Both the position numbers and the translations under genes were made by a program. This document shows positions 26,270 through 34,694 of a DNA stretch of 64,000 nucleotides, in pieces. Position 1 is the stretch's first letter, and every line of letters begins with the position of its first letter. This stretch comes from an uncultured Lachnospiraceae bacterium (GTDB lineage Bacteria > Bacillota > Clostridia > Lachnospirales > Lachnospiraceae). Under the pieces are notes generated by a model that saw only the letters and a list, made by a program, of their open reading frames with translations, did not search any database and was not told the origin of the DNA. Location: positions 17,399 to 81,398 of the forward strand of contig CAJUNB010000033.1 in assembly GCA_910587635.1 (NCBI GenBank). The letters run 5' to 3'.

Positions 26270-27295
26270 TTACTCCTGAACGTTAATAATAACTTTCATG
26301 GTTGTTTCACGGTTTGCATCAATGTATTGATATGCTTCCAGAAAATTCTGAAATGCAAATGTCTTGGAAATCAATGGTTTTAAGTGAACTTTATCGTTAT
26401 TGACCAGCTTGATAGCGTCTACATAATCATCATGACGATACATCATCGTGCTCTTGATATCCAGTTCGTGATCATTTGCTACTGCCAGATCAATTTCTGC
26501 CATACCGGCGAATACTGCAACAAGTACAATAACGCTTCCTTTTCTTGCGTATTTGATCGCCTGTCCCATAGTGGTATTGTTTCCGGCACAGTCGTAGATA
26601 ACATCCGCCTTATCCGGTCCAAAAGCATCTACCATAGCTTCTCCGAAGTCTTTGCTTTTTGTGTTGACACATACATCGATGCCACATTCCTTTGCTTTTT
26701 CCAGACGTAGATCGCTCACATCAGTAATCATAACCTTAGCTGCCCCCATACCTTTGGCTGTCTGTGCAACGAGATTCCCGATGGGACCTGCACCGAGCAC
26801 TGCGATATTCATTCCATTTACATCGCCGACCTGCTTTACCGCATGGACAGCGACAGCCAGCGGTTCGATCATAGCGCCTTCTTCAAAGGACATATCTTCG
26901 GGAATTGGTGTTACTTTAGAGGCATCTACAGCAAAATATTCGGATGCGGTTCCTGTTGTCTGGAATCCCATGACTTTCAATTCTTCACAGAGATTATATT
27001 TCCCATGGCGGCAGGGATGGCATTGTCCGCAATATACCTGAGGCTCAATTGTTACTTTTTGCCCTACACGGAATTGGGCAACATTTTTTCCGGTCTTAGT
27101 AATTTCACCGGATACTTCGTGCCCCTGTGTTACCGGATACTTTGTAAACGGATGCTTTCCATGATATACATGGATATCTGAGCCGCAAATGCCGATATTC
27201 ATGATCTTGACCAATACCTGATTCTCTTTTATTTCGGGTATCGGCACCTCTCTGAATATAATTTCTCCTGGGTTTGTCATTACCTGTTGCAACAT
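26270..27295 (-). CDS. Zinc-dependent medium-chain alcohol/polyol dehydrogenase
   Basis: 341 aa NAD(P)-dependent dehydrogenase of the sorbitol/L-threonine dehydrogenase branch. The catalytic zinc site is shown by GICGSDIHVYHGKHPF and GHEVSGEI with a later Glu in MIEPLAVAVHA. The structural zinc cluster is CGQCHPCRHGKYNLC. The Rossmann motif is VLGAGPIGNLVAQ. Its position between two pentose importers suggests a sugar alcohol such as arabinitol or xylitol, but the substrate cannot be read from sequence. AAGGAGG lies before the ATG on the minus strand, and a palindrome lies in its leader. Confidence 0.9.
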   Translation of the reverse strand: MLQQVMTNPGEIIFREVPIPEIKENQVLVKIMNIGICGSDIHVYHGKHPFTKYPVTQGHEVSGEITKTGKNVAQFRVGQKVTIEPQVYCGQCHPCRHGKYNLCEELKVMGFQTTGTASEYFAVDASKVTPIPEDMSFEEGAMIEPLAVAVHAVKQVGDVNGMNIAVLGAGPIGNLVAQTAKGMGAAKVMITDVSDLRLEKAKECGIDVCVNTKSKDFGEAMVDAFGPDKADVIYDCAGNNTTMGQAIKYARKGSVIVLVAVFAGMAEIDLAVANDHELDIKSTMMYRHDDYVDAIKLVNNDKVHLKPLISKTFAFQNFLEAYQYIDANRETTMKVIINVQE

Positions 27296-27330
27296 ACGAT
27301 CGTCCTCCTTATATTTTCCATTTAATAAAA

Positions 27331-27345
27331 TACTTTAATAAAGTA
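27331..27345 (-). promoter_or_regulatory. Palindromic operator-like site in the dehydrogenase leader
   Basis: TACTTTA-A-TAAAGTA is a perfect 7+1+7 inverted repeat. It lies just downstream of the proposed start of transcription for the minus-strand dehydrogenase, a usual place for a repressor site. No regulator can be assigned. Confidence 0.45.
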
Positions 27346-27356
27346 ATTATATTATT

Positions 27357-27385
27357 ATTATTATGCACGCCAGTTTATCTGTCAA
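27357..27385 (-). promoter_or_regulatory. Possible promoter of the dehydrogenase gene
   Basis: Read on the minus strand: TTGACA at 27385-27380, a 17-base spacer and AATAAT at 27362-27357, with a TG just before the -10 region. The repeated TAAT around it makes the exact -10 uncertain. Confidence 0.5.
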
Positions 27386-27537
27386 TTGGATTCCTGTGAA
27401 TTCTATTTATTGCACAATATCAGAAGCACGTTTTTGTGTACATTCCCTATATTTCTCCCAATTTCTTCTGTATTGACGGATAGGCATTTTTAGGGGAAAA
27501 TAAACAGAGACATTAAAAAATAAGGGGAGAATAAAAA

Positions 27538-28632
27538 TTGGTCAGAAAAGGTCTATTGATTTGGAGTATTGTTATGCTGTTGGGGATGGTGGTTTCGGGC
27601 TGTAGCAGCAGTGCAGAAGTGGCGGCACCGGTAACTGCCGGAGAAAATACAGAGGCAGAGCAAGAGATAGAAAAAGATGGGAAATCTGAAGAGACCCAGG
27701 AAGAAATATCCGAAGAGTCCATAGGGGATATTTTTACAATAGGATTTGTGCAGGGGGGAGAGGAATCTGACCGGCAAAAAGCTGATACAATGCGTTACCG
27801 GGAAATTTTCTGCAAAGAAAATGGGTATGAGTTAGAGCTGGTAGACTGCGGGTCGGACAGCGAAAAGCAGAAAGAGGCAATACGGGATTTTATTGCAAGG
27901 CAACTGGACTATATTATCCTTGTTCCTGCGGAGAAAAAAGGATGGGATGATGTCTTAAAAGAGGCACAATATGCGGGGATACCGGTAATTATTGCAGGAT
28001 ATGAGGTCGATGCGGATGCCTCCCGGTATGATACATGGGTAGGTGTGGACGGAAAGATTCAGGGTGTCAACGCAGGGAAGTGGCTGGCGGAACATTTAAA
28101 AAATAAAGAAGCTAATATTGTCATTCTTGAAAATGCAATAGATCCTTCTGTTGGAGAGAAACGTAAGAAAGGCCTGAAAGAAGTGGGCAAAGGGCAGGAG
28201 GGGTGGAAGATTATCGCATCCAAGGCAGGAGAAGATACGAAAGAAGACGGGAAAAAAGCAATGGAGTCTCTTATTGCTTCTTACCAGGGGAAATTCAATG
28301 TTCTTGTCTGCCAGGGTGACGAACAGGCTATGGGCGCCATGGAAGCCATGGAGGAAGCAGGCATGAGTTACGGCGCAGATGGAGAAATCATTGTTATCTC
28401 TTTCGGGGGAACAAAGAAAGGGCTGGAAGCCGTTCTGGCAGGAAAGATCAGTTGCCTTATGGGGGGCAGTCCCACACAGGCGGAAAAAGTAGAGGAGATT
28501 ATCGGGAAGATGCGAAGCGGCGAGACATATGAAGCGCGGGAAAGTACGGGAGACCAGGTCTTTGTGGCGCCTGGAATGGAGAATACAAACGCCACGGCTG
28601 TAACGGAAGAGATCATTACGCAGTGGGAATAA
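27538..28632 (+). CDS. Orphan sugar-binding lipoprotein (YtfQ-like)
   Basis: 364 aa periplasmic-binding fold protein with lipoprotein signal (VVSGC, Cys22) and acidic spacer. It is a paralogue of the proteins at 16940 and 21231, sharing for example the block DYIILVPAEKKGWDDVLKEA, GIPVIIAGYEVDADASRYD and VLVCQGDEQAMGAMEAMEEA. It has no ATPase, permease or kinase directly attached, so it may feed one of the two importers or a sensor. The start is TTG at 27538 with AAGGGGAG eight bases upstream. The sequence has diverged at the usual sugar-binding positions, so a new ligand is possible. Confidence 0.82.
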   Translation: MVRKGLLIWSIVMLLGMVVSGCSSSAEVAAPVTAGENTEAEQEIEKDGKSEETQEEISEESIGDIFTIGFVQGGEESDRQKADTMRYREIFCKENGYELELVDCGSDSEKQKEAIRDFIARQLDYIILVPAEKKGWDDVLKEAQYAGIPVIIAGYEVDADASRYDTWVGVDGKIQGVNAGKWLAEHLKNKEANIVILENAIDPSVGEKRKKGLKEVGKGQEGWKIIASKAGEDTKEDGKKAMESLIASYQGKFNVLVCQGDEQAMGAMEAMEEAGMSYGADGEIIVISFGGTKKGLEAVLAGKISCLMGGSPTQAEKVEEIIGKMRSGETYEARESTGDQVFVAPGMENTNATAVTEEIITQWE

Positions 28633-28710
28633 GCAGTCTTTATCCTCATTGAACAAAGGGTATTATTATAGAAGAAATGGAAACAAAAAACAGATAAAAG
28701 GAGAAAAATT

Positions 28711-29106
28711 ATGACACAGAATAACAACAGTAACGGTAAAGTTCCAAGCAAATTCCTTCCTACAAAATTTATGTTGACGGCAAGAGTGCTCGTGGGAGGA
28801 TATTTGTTGTATACCTCTTATTCTTTGATTGAGGGGGTAGTTGGAGGGGAAGGAAGAGATAAATATTTCCTTGGAGCATTTATGGTGGCATTTACGATCA
28901 TTGGTATTTTGCTGATTCTGTTTGCCGGAAGAGATTTGCTGTCCGGGAAATACGTAGGCGGAGCGCTGGACGGCGGAGAGGCGCCGGAAGAAACCGCAGC
29001 AGAAAGTATGGAAACGCCAGAAAATGAAGTGAAAGAGATGGCAGAAAATACACAAAAAACAGAAGGGTATTTAGAAGATACAGAAAAAGAGGAAAGCAAA
29101 AAATAA
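28711..29106 (+). CDS. Small two-helix membrane protein of unknown function
   Basis: 131 aa. Two hydrophobic segments at about residues 20-38 (MLTARVLVGGYLLYTSYSLI) and 50-70 (FLGAFMVAFTIIGILLILF), then a hydrophilic acidic tail rich in Glu/Thr/Ala. No family name is known to me. AAAAGGAG lies before the ATG. It follows the orphan lipoprotein by 78 bases and may be cotranscribed with it. Confidence 0.65.
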   Translation: MTQNNNSNGKVPSKFLPTKFMLTARVLVGGYLLYTSYSLIEGVVGGEGRDKYFLGAFMVAFTIIGILLILFAGRDLLSGKYVGGALDGGEAPEETAAESMETPENEVKEMAENTQKTEGYLEDTEKEESKK

Positions 29107-29113
29107 GAGGAGA

Positions 29114-29135
29114 AAAGTTGTATTAATACAACTTT
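29114..29135 (+). promoter_or_regulatory. Perfect 22-bp palindrome, candidate AraR-type operator
   Basis: Each half reads AAAGTTGTATT, the other half being its exact complement. The TTGTA...TACAA arms match the core of AraR operators (TTGTACGTACAA in Bacillus subtilis), though the gap is four bases and not two. It lies 33 bases upstream of the -35 box of the ChvE-like importer operon. It is too AT-rich to be a terminator for the preceding gene. Confidence 0.6.
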
Positions 29136-29167
29136 GGCAAAACAAACATAATTTTAAATAAAAAGTG

Positions 29168-29196
29168 TTGACAAATGTACAATACTACTATATTAT
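29168..29196 (+). promoter_or_regulatory. Promoter of the ChvE-like importer operon
   Basis: TTGACA at 29168-29173, 17-base spacer, TATTAT at 29191-29196. This leaves a leader of about 200 bases before the coding region, with no obvious known riboswitch. Confidence 0.75.
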
Positions 29197-29359
29197 AATT
29201 TCAACAGATTTTAAAAAGATATTGTCTGATACAGAAAATATGACGGATGGTTTGTTGTAAAAATAACAAAATGTGTGTAAAAGCTACAAAGAAAAATAAT
29301 TTATTCTAAAAAAATACTTTAAAACAGAATAAATTGTACAAGACCATACAAGTTATGGA

Positions 29360-29371
29360 TTGTAAATACAA
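29360..29371 (+). promoter_or_regulatory. Second TTGTA-N2-TACAA site in the leader
   Basis: TTGTA (29360-29364) and TACAA (29367-29371) separated by two A, the exact spacing of Bacillus AraR boxes. It lies within the transcribed leader, 35 bases before the proposed start at 29406. Confidence 0.5.
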
Positions 29372-29405
29372 CTTTCAAACCAAATTAAAACAGGGAGGAA
29401 AAGAA

Positions 29406-30593
29406 ATAAAAAAGAAAGTTTTAAGCGCATTGCTCAGCGTAGCAATGGTAGCAACTCTGTTAGTTGGCTGCGGCAGCAGTGCAGAGACAGAGACAGCAGC
29501 ACCTGCAGAAGAAGCTGGTGAAGCAGCAGCACCTGCAGAGGATGCAGCACCTGCAGAAGATGCAGGCGAAGCAGCGGCACCTGCAGGAGACTCCGGTGCA
29601 GGCAAGAAGATCGCTCTTTGCATGCCTACACAGTCTTCCGAAAGATGGATTAATGACTGCGCAAACATGAAATCACAGTTAGAAGCTCTCGGCTATGAAG
29701 TGCTTGATCAGTTTGCTGAAGATGATGTTCAGCAGCAGGTTTCTCAGGTAGAGAACATGATCGCACAGAATGTTGACTGCCTTGTAATCGCAGCAGTTGA
29801 CTCCGGCGCTCTGACAACAGTGGAAGCAGCTGCAAAAGAAGCAGGTATCCCGATCATTGCTTATGACCGTCTGCTCATGGATACAGATGCAGTTTCCTAC
29901 TATGCAACATTTGATAATGAAGGCGTTGGTACTGTTATCGGACAGACAATCGAAGAGAAAGCTAACCTGAAAGAAGTACAGGCTAACGGCGAGCACCTTA
30001 CCATTGAGTTCTTTATGGGATCTCCTGATGATAACAATGCATTGATGCTTTACAATGGTCTTATGGGCGTTCTTCAGCCTTATTTGGATGATGGTACACT
30101 TGTTTGCAACTCCGGCAGAACATCTTTCGAAGACACATGTATCTTGAGATGGTCTCAGGAAACAGCTCAGCAGTGGTGTGAGAACTATCTGGCATCCTTC
30201 TATGCAAACGAAGATCTGGATATCGCAGCATCCGCATTTGACGGATTCTCCTATGGTATCAAGGCTGCTCTTGAGAACGCTGGTTACACAGCTGACAACT
30301 GGCCGATTATCTCCGGTCAGGACGCAGAGCTGATGGCTTGCAAGAACATCATGGCAGGAACACAGACATTCTCTATCTACAAAGATACACGTCTCCTTGC
30401 TGAGAAGTGCGTTACGATGGTAGAGGCAGTTGTTAATGGTACAGAGCCTGAAATCAATGACGAGACAACATATGACAATGGCGTACTTGTAGTTCCTTCT
30501 TACCTTTGCACACCTGTATCAGTAGATGCTGACAATATGCAGGAGCTTATTGTTGACGGCGGATATTATACACAGGATCAGTTAGATAACTAA
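29406..30593 (+). CDS. Multiple-sugar-binding lipoprotein (ChvE type) with probable AUA start
   Basis: Binding protein of the sugar importer encoded next to it, 395 aa. Lipoprotein signal ending LLVGC, an Ala/Glu/Pro spacer to about residue 62, then the ChvE/XylF fold with GKKIALCMPTQSSERWINDC, QNVDCLVIAAVDSGALTTVE, GIPIIAYDRLLMDTDAVSYY and DGFSYGIKAALENAGY. The likely ligand is a pentose or hexose. GGGAGG at 29393-29398 points to the codon at 29406, which is ATA. With that start the lipobox Cys is residue 22, as in the proteins at 21231 and 27538. The open frame continues up to ATG 29355 and TTG 29334, but neither has a ribosome site. Confidence 0.85.
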   Translation: MKKKVLSALLSVAMVATLLVGCGSSAETETAAPAEEAGEAAAPAEDAAPAEDAGEAAAPAGDSGAGKKIALCMPTQSSERWINDCANMKSQLEALGYEVLDQFAEDDVQQQVSQVENMIAQNVDCLVIAAVDSGALTTVEAAAKEAGIPIIAYDRLLMDTDAVSYYATFDNEGVGTVIGQTIEEKANLKEVQANGEHLTIEFFMGSPDDNNALMLYNGLMGVLQPYLDDGTLVCNSGRTSFEDTCILRWSQETAQQWCENYLASFYANEDLDIAASAFDGFSYGIKAALENAGYTADNWPIISGQDAELMACKNIMAGTQTFSIYKDTRLLAEKCVTMVEAVVNGTEPEINDETTYDNGVLVVPSYLCTPVSVDADNMQELIVDGGYYTQDQLDN

Positions 30594-30607
30594 TAGCTAT
30601 GAATGAA

Positions 30608-30635
30608 GGGTGGCGGCATATGCTGCCGCCCTTTT
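30608..30635 (+). terminator. Hairpin between binding protein and ATPase genes
   Basis: GGGTGGCGGCA (30608-30618) pairs with TGCTGCCGCCC (30621-30631) using two G-U pairs, then TTTT. Probably a partial terminator giving excess binding protein. Confidence 0.75.
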
Positions 30636-30764
30636 ATGCACACTTGCAGGTTCACGCAATGGGAATGTATCGCTGAAGCGACGCGTGGGCCGTGCGGCGG
30701 GCAGAGGAAAGGCAGTCCTTTGCCCGATATACGGAAAACAAAAATAAGAGAAGGAGCGTGCAGG

Positions 30765-32315
30765 ATGTCGGATTACATTTTGGAAATGAACCACATCACA
30801 AAAGAATTTTCAGGCGTAAAGGCACTTGATGATGTCAATCTGAAAGTAGAGCGCGGGGAAATTCATGCGATCTGTGGGGAGAATGGAGCCGGAAAATCCA
30901 CATTGATGAACGTACTGTCAGGCGTTTATCATTATGGGAGTTATTCCGGAGATATAGTGTATAATGGTGAAATTTGCAAATTCCATAACATCAAGGAAAG
31001 CGAGCGAAAGGGAATCGTTATTATCCACCAGGAGCTAGCACTGAGTCCGCTTCTGTCGGTTGCTGAAAATATTTTCCTTGGCAATGAACAGACTTCTGTA
31101 AAAGGCGTGGTTGACTGGGCAGTTACAAGAAAAAAAGCGGAAGAAGTTCTTGCAAAAGTAGGATTGGAAAATGAAAATGTCAATTTGCCAATCAATGCTT
31201 TTGGCGTAGGAAAACAGCAGTTGATGGAGATTGCCAAAGCGCTTGCAAAGAAAGTAGACCTTCTGATTCTGGATGAGCCTACTGCCGCTTTGAATGATGA
31301 AGAGAGTAAGCATTTGCTGGATCTTATGTTGGGGTTAAAAGAACAGGGCATTACAAGTATTATTATTTCTCATAAATTAAATGAAATCGAATATGTTGCA
31401 GATTCCATTACCATTATCCGTGACGGAAAAACGATTGAAACGCTGAGTAAAAAATCAGATGAAATATCGGAAGACAGAATCATCAAGGGCATGGTAGGAC
31501 GTGAACTGACAAACCGTTATCCAATCCGGGAGGGTGTTTCTGTTGGTGAAACTATTTTCGAGGTAAAGGGTTGGAATGTCTACAGCCCGGATGATGCGGA
31601 AAAGAAGGTCATCAACAATGTAAATCTCAGTGTAAAATCCGGTGAAGTGGTAGGGCTTGCCGGTCTGATGGGTGCAGGACGTACAGAATTGGCTATGAGT
31701 ATTTTTGGCCGCAATTATGGACAGAAAATCTCCGGTCAGATCTTTATCAATGGCAAAGAAGTATCCACAAAAACAGTAAGGGACTGCATTGAAAATAAAC
31801 TTGCTTATGTATCTGAAGACAGAAAGACTTATGGTCTTGTACTGATGCAGACGATCCGAGAAAATATGACAATGGCTGCCCGCAGGAAATATTTCAGCAA
31901 AAACGGTGTTATCAATAAAAATGATGAAATCGTGGCAGCAGAAGAATATAAAGAGAAGATCAATGTAAAATCCAATAGCATTGAGCAGGAGGTAGGTTCC
32001 CTTTCCGGTGGAAATCAGCAGAAAGTGGTTCTTTCCAAATGGATGTTGACTCAGCCTGATGTTTTGATATTGGATGAGCCTACACGTGGTATCGATGTAG
32101 GTGCAAAATATGAGATTTATTGCGTAATCAATGAGCTGGCAAAACAGGGTAAGGCAGTGGTTGTTATCTCCTCTGAGATGCCGGAAGTTATCGGGACCTG
32201 TGACAGAGTCTACATTATCAATGAAGGTGAGATCGCAGGGGAACTGACAAAAGAAGAAGTAACCCAGGAGAAGATTATGCAGTGCATCATGGATCATAAC
32301 AGGAGGGAAGGTTAA
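30765..32315 (+). CDS. Sugar ABC transporter ATP-binding protein (GguA/MmsA/XylG type)
   Basis: 516 aa with two nucleotide-binding domains. First: GENGAGKST, IIHQELALSPLLSV, LLILDEPTAALND. Second: GLMGAGRTELAMS in place of a classic Walker A, signature LSGGNQQKV and VLILDEPTRGIDVG. It belongs to the carbohydrate uptake class 2 ATPases that work with ChvE-like receptors. AAGGAG lies eight bases before ATG 30765; the open frame from 30603 runs through the terminator and was rejected. It is followed after two bases by the permease gene. Confidence 0.92.
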   Translation: MSDYILEMNHITKEFSGVKALDDVNLKVERGEIHAICGENGAGKSTLMNVLSGVYHYGSYSGDIVYNGEICKFHNIKESERKGIVIIHQELALSPLLSVAENIFLGNEQTSVKGVVDWAVTRKKAEEVLAKVGLENENVNLPINAFGVGKQQLMEIAKALAKKVDLLILDEPTAALNDEESKHLLDLMLGLKEQGITSIIISHKLNEIEYVADSITIIRDGKTIETLSKKSDEISEDRIIKGMVGRELTNRYPIREGVSVGETIFEVKGWNVYSPDDAEKKVINNVNLSVKSGEVVGLAGLMGAGRTELAMSIFGRNYGQKISGQIFINGKEVSTKTVRDCIENKLAYVSEDRKTYGLVLMQTIRENMTMAARRKYFSKNGVINKNDEIVAAEEYKEKINVKSNSIEQEVGSLSGGNQQKVVLSKWMLTQPDVLILDEPTRGIDVGAKYEIYCVINELAKQGKAVVVISSEMPEVIGTCDRVYIINEGEIAGELTKEEVTQEKIMQCIMDHNRREG

Positions 32316-32317
32316 TT

Positions 32318-33485
32318 ATGGATAATAAAAAAACAGTTAATGTCGATCTGAAACAATACGGCATGATATTCATGCTCATTGTCATTTACCTTATATTTGC
32401 AGCTTTGACAAAAGGTGCTACACTGGCTCCTGCCAATATTAATAACCTGGTAATGCAGAACGGATATGTCGTTATCCTGGCAACGGGTATGTTGCTTTGC
32501 TGTCTGACCGGTAATGTTGATTTGGGTGTGGGTTCCCTCGTAGCCTTAACCGGTGCTGTCTGTGGTATCGCCATGGTAGACCATGGTATGAGTATGTGGG
32601 TGGCAATTATTCTGTCACTTCTTGTCGGTATCGCTTCCGGTGTATTCGTAGGCTTTTTCGTTGCTTATCTGGGTGTGCCGCCTTTCATCGTAACATTGGC
32701 TACCTGGCTGATGTGGAGAGGTCTTACATATACAGTGCTTCAGGCACAGACAAAGGGTCCCTTCGATTCCAATTTCACCTTTATTGGATCCGGTTTCCTG
32801 CCTACCGCTAAAATTCCCTTTGGAGAAGGAACACTGGATATGGTTTCCATAATTGTAGCGGCAATTGTATCCGTATTTGTCATTCTGGCAGAGGTCAAGA
32901 GTATTGCAACGAAGAAGAAATATGGTTTTGCACAGAATCCTCTTTGGCAGTTGGCGATTAAAGATATCGTTATTATTTTCATTGTTTTCTTTGTATTTTA
33001 TAAACTGGGACGCAATGCTGGTATTCCTTTTGTACTTGTTATCCTGGCAGTCATCGTTGGCGTTTATCAGTTTGTCACGAGTAATACCGTAGCAGGGCGT
33101 CAGATCTATGCGCTGGGTGGTAACAGAAAGGCTGCAAACCTGTCCGGTATTAATACAAACAAAGTATTCTTCTGGGTATATACAAATTCGGGATTGATGG
33201 CAGCAATTGCAGGTATCGTGCTTGCTTCCCGTAATGCGGCAGCTACACCGAAAGCTGGTGACGGGTTCGAGATGGATGCCATCGCTTCCTGTTACATCGG
33301 TGGTACGGCAGTAGCCGGGGGGGGCCGGTACCGTTATGGGTGCAGTAGTCGGCGCGTTTATCATGGGTGTATTGAACAATGGTATGTCTATCTATGGATG
33401 GTCCACAGATATTCAGAAAGTTGTAAAGGGTGTTGTTCTGCTTCTGGCAGTTACGGCAGACCTTCTTTCCAAGAGAAAGAAATAA
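32318..33485 (+). pseudogene. Sugar ABC transporter permease (GguB/XylH type), frameshifted near its 3' end
   Basis: Up to residue 333 this is a typical class 2 permease with about ten hydrophobic segments (LCCLTGNVDLGVGSLVALTG, AYLGVPPFIVTLATWLMWRG, IYALGGNRKAANLSGINTNK, GDGFEMDAIASCYIGGTAVA). At 33317-33324 there is a run of eight G. With seven, translation would go on in the normal way as AGTVMGAVVGAFIMGVLNNG and end in LLSKRKK at 33485. As written, the frame changes to a basic, Cys-rich tail that ends at 33493. The last two helices are lost. It may be a sequencing error, a real mutation or a slippage-prone switch, so it is listed as broken with caution. No second permease exists in this operon. 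Confidence 0.8.
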
Positions 33486-33541
33486 ATGAATAGCATAATG
33501 GCTTTCCGAAGCCTGTGAGCGTTTTGTTAGGGAAGGAGAAA

Positions 33542-33577
33542 GGCTGCTTATGAGACGAACTCCATAAGCGGCCTTTT
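33542..33577 (+). terminator. Terminator after the importer operon
   Basis: GGCTGCTTATG (33542-33552) pairs with CATAAGCGGCC (33563-33573), one wobble, then TTTT. The next gene's ATG lies only 12 bases past the T-run. Confidence 0.8.
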
Positions 33578-33588
33578 ATCATATAAAA

Positions 33589-34677
33589 ATGAAGAATGAC
33601 ACACCAAAATATTTGGAGCTTGCCAACTGGATAAAAAATCAGATTGAAACAGGTGAGCTGCTTCCCGGACAGAAGCTGTATTCGGAGAATAGGCTCAGCG
33701 AAATGTTCGGACTGAGCAGAGAGACTGTACGTCATGCCATTGCACTGCTGGAGCAAGATCAGATATTGATGAAAGTGAGGGGCAGTGGGACATATATCAC
33801 TGAAAATCTTTCCGGGGAAAATCCGGCAAAGAGAAAACGCATTGCCGTTATCATGACCTATCTGGATGGATATATTTTTCCAAGGACAATCCGGGCTATC
33901 GAGCATTCTCTCTTTGAACAGAATTATTCTGTACAAATCGCTTTCACAAATAATCTGATTAGCAGAGAACGTACGATTTTACAGGACATTTTAGAGAAAG
34001 ACGAAGTGGCGGGTATGATCGTGGAGACGACAAAGAGTGCTTTGCCGAATCCAAACCTGCATTATTATGAAGAAATTCTGAAAAAAAAGATAAAGGTTAT
34101 TTTTATTAACAGTTTTTATCCCCAATTGACAATTCCGCATGTCTCTATGAATGACAGGCAGGCAGGTCTGGTGGCTGCGAATCATCTGATTGAAAAAGGG
34201 CATAAAAAGATCACAGGTATTTTCAAATTGGACGACGGACAGGGACACCAGCGCTATGCAGGCTTTGTTGAAGCACTGGAGCGGGCGGGACTTGCCTATG
34301 ATGAGACAAAAATTTTCTGGGTAGATACGGAAGATATCAAAAATATTTTTAAGCTCAGGGAAAAGATCATATACAGACTTGGAGATTGTACTGGAATCGT
34401 CACTTACAATGATGAAGTGGCCTTTGAATTATTAAAGGTGCTAAAAGATGAAGGAATTCGGATACCAGAAGATTTGTCCATTATAAGCATTGATGATTCT
34501 GAACTGTCGGTAATGGATCGAGTAAAACTTACTTCGATTCCTTATCCAATGGAAAAGCTTGGAGAGCTGGCTGTGCGAAATTTGCTGGGGATGATTCATA
34601 ATCCAGGATTTGACGGTAATTATGAATTTGATGTTCATATCGTAGAGCGGAACTCTGTAAAACAATTAAATGAATAA
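33589..34677 (+). CDS. araR: Arabinose-type GntR-LacI hybrid repressor (AraR)
   Basis: 362 aa. GntR winged helix (PGQKLYSENRLSEMFGLSRE, ILMKVRGSGTYI) fused to a sugar-responsive LacI-type domain (HLIEKGHKKITGIFKLDDGQ, IVTYNDEVAFELLKVLKDEG, LSIISIDDSELSVMDRVKL). It lies 17 bases before araA, which supports the AraR assignment. No ribosome site is visible upstream of ATG 33589, which comes right after the terminator's T-run; translation may be leaderless or weak, suiting a repressor. The TTGTA-type palindromes at 29114 and 29360 are candidate targets. Its paralogue is at 19641. Confidence 0.88.
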   Translation: MKNDTPKYLELANWIKNQIETGELLPGQKLYSENRLSEMFGLSRETVRHAIALLEQDQILMKVRGSGTYITENLSGENPAKRKRIAVIMTYLDGYIFPRTIRAIEHSLFEQNYSVQIAFTNNLISRERTILQDILEKDEVAGMIVETTKSALPNPNLHYYEEILKKKIKVIFINSFYPQLTIPHVSMNDRQAGLVAANHLIEKGHKKITGIFKLDDGQGHQRYAGFVEALERAGLAYDETKIFWVDTEDIKNIFKLREKIIYRLGDCTGIVTYNDEVAFELLKVLKDEGIRIPEDLSIISIDDSELSVMDRVKLTSIPYPMEKLGELAVRNLLGMIHNPGFDGNYEFDVHIVERNSVKQLNE

Positions 34678-34694
34678 ATGGTAAGGAGGAAACA

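Noticed and set aside
33531..33570. Five-codon mini open frame (MRRTP) with GGAAGGAG upstream, inside the terminator before araR
   Set aside because: It could be a leader peptide, but it is too short to separate from chance and its codons do not suggest attenuation by any amino acid.
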